Assembly: GCA_964539805.1 (NCBI GenBank)
Contig: CAZIKN010000009.1
Coordinates: 27,651 to 91,650, forward strand
Direction: 5' to 3'
Source of the DNA: M3007 sp964539805
GTDB lineage: Bacteria > Bacteroidota > Bacteroidia > Chitinophagales > Saprospiraceae
Length of the DNA stretch: 64,000 nt
Shown here: in pieces, positions 62,241 to 64,000 of the stretch
How positions within the stretch are numbered: position 1 is the stretch's first letter
How the letters are laid out: the number at the start of each line of letters is the position of its first letter
The notes under the pieces: generated by a model
What the model saw: the letters and a program-made list of their open reading frames with translations, nothing else
What the model was told of the DNA's origin: nothing
The model's database searches: none
Translations under genes and position numbers: made by a program

Positions 62241-64000
62241 ATGAAACTACTCACCACAACGATACTATGCCATTTGCTTGTCTCCTACGGTGTATTATAT
62301 GCCCAAAAACACGACAATATTTGGCTATTTGGAGCCTATGGCGGTCCCCAAGCCTCCGATTCCAGTGGGCTTTCCATATTTGATTTTTCCAGCGAGATAA
62401 ATGCCAAGATCACAGGACACAAAACCTATACGGCCAATTTCTCGGGAGCCAATTCCAGTATGTGCGATTCAACTGGGAAGCTGCTGTTTTACACCAATGG
62501 TGAGCACATCTACAATGCCGCACACAAGGTCATGGACAACGGCAACAAAATAGCAGAGATCGTGAGCGGTTTGGGTAGTCGTGTTTTGCAGGCTACCATG
62601 ATTCTTTCCTATCCCGAACATTGGCAACAATATGTGCTGTTGTCCGTGGAGGCCCACCCGCAGGCGGTTTATGGCTGGAAACTGTTTTGCCATATTATAG
62701 ATATGAAAGCCAACAATGGCTTGGGCAAGGTGGTGGACAAGCGTCATCTGTTGGTGGCCGACACATTGACCTGGGGAGGTTTGGCTGCCACCAAACATGC
62801 CAATGGTCGTGACTGGTGGTTTATGATTGTGAAGAACAGAAGCAGCAAATATTATCTGGGATCGGTGCGATCAAGTGGTGTTTCAGTCGAACTTAAGGAT
62901 AATATTGCCAAATTTCCGCGAGGACACCAATCAATTTTCTCGCCAGACGGAACCAAGTATATCAAAGCGGATCACGACAATTTATTGGTTGTTTCGACGG
63001 TCAACATCTATGATTTTGACCGTTGTAGCGGTAAATTGAGCAATTGGCGCCAACATTCCCTGTACAATCCAAAACATTTTGCTATTGGCGCATGTGTATC
63101 ACCTGACTCCCGTTACCTGTACATATTTGACGACCGTGTGGCCTATCAATATGATCTTCAGGCCCCGGATATTTTTGCCACAGAAACTGTGGTGGCAGAA
63201 TGGGATGGTTCTCTTTTTTTAAACTTTTGGCCTACCGACTTTTTTATGGGCCAGATGGGGCCAGATGGGAGAATGTATGTGAACACGTCCAACAGCAGCC
63301 GGAGCATGCACCGTATCCATTTTCCAACCAGAAAGGCAGGGGAGATAAAATTTGTGCAAAACGATATAAAAATGCCCACGATTTTTCAATATGAAATGCC
63401 CAACCACCCCAACTACCGCCTTGGCCCCCTCGATGGCTCTCCCTGCGACACCCTCGGCTTAGATAACCACCCCGTGGCCAACTTCCGCTGGGAATTGGAG
63501 GATACGCTGCGGCCCCTGCAGGTGACCTTCACGGATCTGTCGTACTACGAGCCGCAGTCCTGGGTATGGGACTTTGGGGATGGCAGCGCGGTCAGCACGG
63601 AACGCTATCCGCTGCACGAGTACAGCAAAAAAGGCAACTACCGTGTGTGCCTCACGGTGAAAAACCAGAACAGCAGCAATACGATGTGTCGGTGGGTGAA
63701 CTTGGGTGTGACTGGCGTGGAAGAGGTTGATAATGAGGGCGTTGTGCGGGTGTGGCCCAATCCCGTCCGCGATGTGGCCTGGCTCGATCTCGCACCTGGG
63801 CTGGCCCCCGCACGCCTGCGCCTGCACGACGTGACGGGCCGCCCATTGCTGAATCAATCGCTCATGGTGGGGCTTAACCGTTTGGATATGAGCGGGTTGT
63901 CGGCGGGGATTTATTTTTATGAGGTGGTGTTTGGGTTTGGGTCAGAGACCACAGTTGTCGGGAAGACGAAAAATCACTTGATATCAGTATATTTGGGGTA
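62241..64000 (+). CDS. secreted PKD-domain protein with T9SS tail, open at right edge
   Basis: Translating by hand from ATG 62241 gives one open frame with no stop to the window edge (586 codons plus 2 bases). The signal peptide is MKLLTTTILCHLLVSYGVLY then AQ. A propeller-like region (~23-390) opens with 'KHDNIWLFGAYGG' and contains 'GKLLFYTNGEHIYNA' and 'GHQSIFSPDGTKYIKADHDN'; this family is common in Saprospiria. A PKD domain follows (~420-490, 'WVWDFGDGSAVSTERYPLHE'). The T9SS type A tail runs from ~500 ('VRVWPNPVRDVAWLDLAPGL' on to 'GLSAGIYFYEVVFGFGS'). Beyond it the frame continues ('KTKNHLISVYLG'), longer than a usual tail, so a small frameshift near the end is possible. A consensus promoter lies ~180 bp upstream. 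Confidence 0.8.
   Translation, partial: MKLLTTTILCHLLVSYGVLYAQKHDNIWLFGAYGGPQASDSSGLSIFDFSSEINAKITGHKTYTANFSGANSSMCDSTGKLLFYTNGEHIYNAAHKVMDNGNKIAEIVSGLGSRVLQATMILSYPEHWQQYVLLSVEAHPQAVYGWKLFCHIIDMKANNGLGKVVDKRHLLVADTLTWGGLAATKHANGRDWWFMIVKNRSSKYYLGSVRSSGVSVELKDNIAKFPRGHQSIFSPDGTKYIKADHDNLLVVSTVNIYDFDRCSGKLSNWRQHSLYNPKHFAIGACVSPDSRYLYIFDDRVAYQYDLQAPDIFATETVVAEWDGSLFLNFWPTDFFMGQMGPDGRMYVNTSNSSRSMHRIHFPTRKAGEIKFVQNDIKMPTIFQYEMPNHPNYRLGPLDGSPCDTLGLDNHPVANFRWELEDTLRPLQVTFTDLSYYEPQSWVWDFGDGSAVSTERYPLHEYSKKGNYRVCLTVKNQNSSNTMCRWVNLGVTGVEEVDNEGVVRVWPNPVRDVAWLDLAPGLAPARLRLHDVTGRPLLNQSLMVGLNRLDMSGLSAGIYFYEVVFGFGSETTVVGKTKNHLISVYLG

Noticed and set aside
1..64000. mobile elements, prophage, CRISPR arrays or defence systems
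   Set aside because: I found no transposase, integrase, recombinase, phage structural gene, Cas gene, restriction gene or spaced direct-repeat array.

Overview
The window looks like a piece of chromosome from a member of the Bacteroidota, most likely the class Saprospiria. Three things point there. Seven secreted proteins carry type IX secretion (T9SS) C-terminal sorting domains, including a gliding-motility type B tail, SprB-type repeats and a choice-of-anchor V module. Many genes have a Bacteroidota promoter (TTG, about 18-21 bp, TAnnTTTG). Housekeeping genes have typical Bacteroidota forms, such as a eukaryotic-type citrate synthase, a TonB receptor paired with a DUF4249 lipoprotein, and a LuxR-type membrane regulator paired with DUF4199. 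The class-level placement is inference. I saw no phage, insertion sequence, CRISPR array or plasmid gene; this is core chromosome with a large share of surface and secreted proteins.

Layout. 1-1.2 kb: end of a cytochrome c gene, then tRNA-Val(UAC) followed by tandem tRNA-derived repeats that contain a 100-N assembly gap. 1.2-7.7 kb: membrane-bound LuxR regulator with DUF4199 protein, a large BNR-propeller surface lipoprotein, two unknown proteins and two very long hairpins. 7.9-15.8 kb: OmpA/PD40 envelope protein, threonine synthase, a cluster of three parS-like palindromes, comEC with a helix-hairpin-helix partner, and an MFS transporter. 15.8-20.2 kb: mntR-mntH metal module with an operator, then citrate synthase. 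20.4-27.3 kb: TPR protein, GIN-domain protein, a beta-barrel protein behind a long hairpin that ends at its start codon, a membrane protein, rlmB-capA, and a coiled-coil protein. 27.4-31.2 kb: L35-L20, an ABC exporter pair and an ECF-like sigma factor. 31.5-38.6 kb: DUF1801, secreted endonuclease I, phosphoglucomutase, a tyrosine phosphatase with a secreted subtilase, and a lipoprotein. 38.8-46.5 kb: giant SprB-repeat adhesin and a TonB receptor with DUF4249. 46.7-57.3 kb: GT39 transferase, thioredoxin, SbcD-like nuclease, M12B metalloprotease, DEAD-box helicase, PKD-like protein and a methyltransferase. 57.5-64 kb: gliding-type giant protein, YigZ, and a T9SS/PKD protein open at the right edge of the window.

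How it fits together. Most of the coding mass is cell-surface biology: adhesins, proteases and a nuclease exported by T9SS, outer-membrane uptake by TonB, and envelope anchoring by OmpA. This suits a surface-attached or gliding bacterium that degrades polymers. The most notable non-coding signals are the three parS-like palindromes at 10.5-11.0 kb, which suggest an origin-proximal partition site; the tRNA-Val repeat array; the start-codon hairpin at 23.6 kb; and the leader with a short upstream ORF before the helicase. The right-edge T9SS gene at 62.2-64 kb has no stop codon inside the window and was translated by hand.
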